From positions 1 to 6,771 of the forward strand of contig CAJQNH010000239.1 of NCBI GenBank assembly GCA_905479615.1: a stretch of DNA of 6,771 nt. The letters run 5' to 3'. Under the pieces are notes generated by a model, which searched no databases, had not been told where the DNA came from, and saw only the letters and a program-made list of their open reading frames with translations. Of the stretch, positions 6,401-6,771 are shown in pieces (position 1 is the first letter of the stretch; each line of letters opens with the position of its first letter). This DNA is from an uncultured Eudoraea sp. (GTDB taxonomy: Bacteria > Bacteroidota > Bacteroidia > Flavobacteriales > Flavobacteriaceae). Both the position numbers and the translations under genes were made by a program.

Positions 6401-6771
6401 ATGGAACTTATTTTAAAAGAAGACGTCCAGAACCTTGGTTTTAAGGATGACTTAGTGAAAGTTAAGAACGGTTATGGTAGAAACTACCTTATACCCAGGG
6501 GAGCAGCCATGTTGGCCACTCCATCGGCCAAAAAGGTGCTTGCCGAAAACATAAGGCAAAAAGCCCATAAAGAGAAAGAGGTGGTAGCAACCGCTAATAA
6601 AACTGCGGAAGCATTAAAAGAACTGGAGATCAAAATTTCAGCAAAAGTAGGTGCGGCGGAAAAGTTATTCGGATCTATATCAAATATGGATGTAGCGGAT
6701 GCTTTAGCTAAAGAAGGACATGAAATTGACAAAAAGTATATCATTATTAAAGGAGGAACAATTAAGCGAGC
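6401..6771 (+). CDS. rplI: Large ribosomal subunit protein bL9 (3' end beyond the window)
   Basis: bL9 binds 23S rRNA near the L1 stalk and helps keep the reading frame. The reading frame from the ATG at 6401 stays open to the right edge: 123 complete codons plus two bases, out of the roughly 147-150 usual for the family, so about 25 C-terminal residues are missing because of the window end, not through a mutation. The N-terminal rRNA-binding domain reads MELILKEDVQNLG (1-13) and VKVKNGYGRNYLIPRGAA (19-36), the bL9 signature. A long lysine- and alanine-rich connecting helix follows (about 41-75), then the start of the C-terminal domain with KISAKVGAAEKLFGSI (78-93). The signature position normally Gly or Asn (residue 16) is Asp here. 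The start is 12 bases after rpsR in A-rich sequence. Confidence 0.96.
   Translation, partial: MELILKEDVQNLGFKDDLVKVKNGYGRNYLIPRGAAMLATPSAKKVLAENIRQKAHKEKEVVATANKTAEALKELEIKISAKVGAAEKLFGSISNMDVADALAKEGHEIDKKYIIIKGGTIKR

Noticed and set aside
6484..6744. 86-codon open frame on the minus strand.
   Set aside because: It is antisense to rplI, whose plus-strand frame encodes a clear bL9 protein. The minus-strand peptide looks like a shadow translation with no recognisable domain.

Overview
The window looks like an ordinary chromosomal housekeeping segment from a member of the Bacteroidota, most likely Flavobacteriaceae. The evidence is the AT-rich composition, the lack of Shine-Dalgarno sequences in front of nearly every gene, one clear Bacteroidota-type promoter (TTG, about 20 bp, TAnnTTTG) before rpsF, and proteins that read like flavobacterial family members (NadC, PriA, a LytTR response regulator, bS6, bS18, bL9). 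I cannot name a genus. I found no mobile element, CRISPR array, tRNA, rRNA or obviously foreign gene, and no previously undescribed multi-gene system.

There are three blocks. Block 1 (80-4813, plus strand) is a tightly packed run of four genes: nadC (NAD synthesis), a YihY/BrkB-family inner-membrane protein, a small secreted DUF2147 protein, and priA (replication restart helicase). The first junction has no gap (TAG directly followed by ATG), the second overlaps by one base (TAATG), and the third is a 13-base gap, so co-transcription with translational coupling is likely. Block 2 (4814-5506, minus strand) is a REC-LytTR response regulator convergent with priA; the two stop codons touch with no base between them. 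Block 3 (5748 to the right edge, plus strand) is the ribosomal protein operon rpsF-rpsR-rplI, with rplI cut by the window end after 123 codons.

The best non-routine observation is at the priA/response-regulator junction. A perfect 13-bp inverted repeat with a 3-nt loop (4732-4760) lies inside the last codons of priA. Read on the minus strand it is followed at once by nine T, a G and six more T, which is the form of an intrinsic terminator. The regulator's terminator therefore appears to be written into the coding sequence of its convergent neighbour, and its mRNA should carry an antisense tail against the priA 3' end. The 241-bp divergent region between the regulator and rpsF holds the rpsF promoter, a weaker candidate promoter for the regulator, and short direct repeats that could be operator sites.
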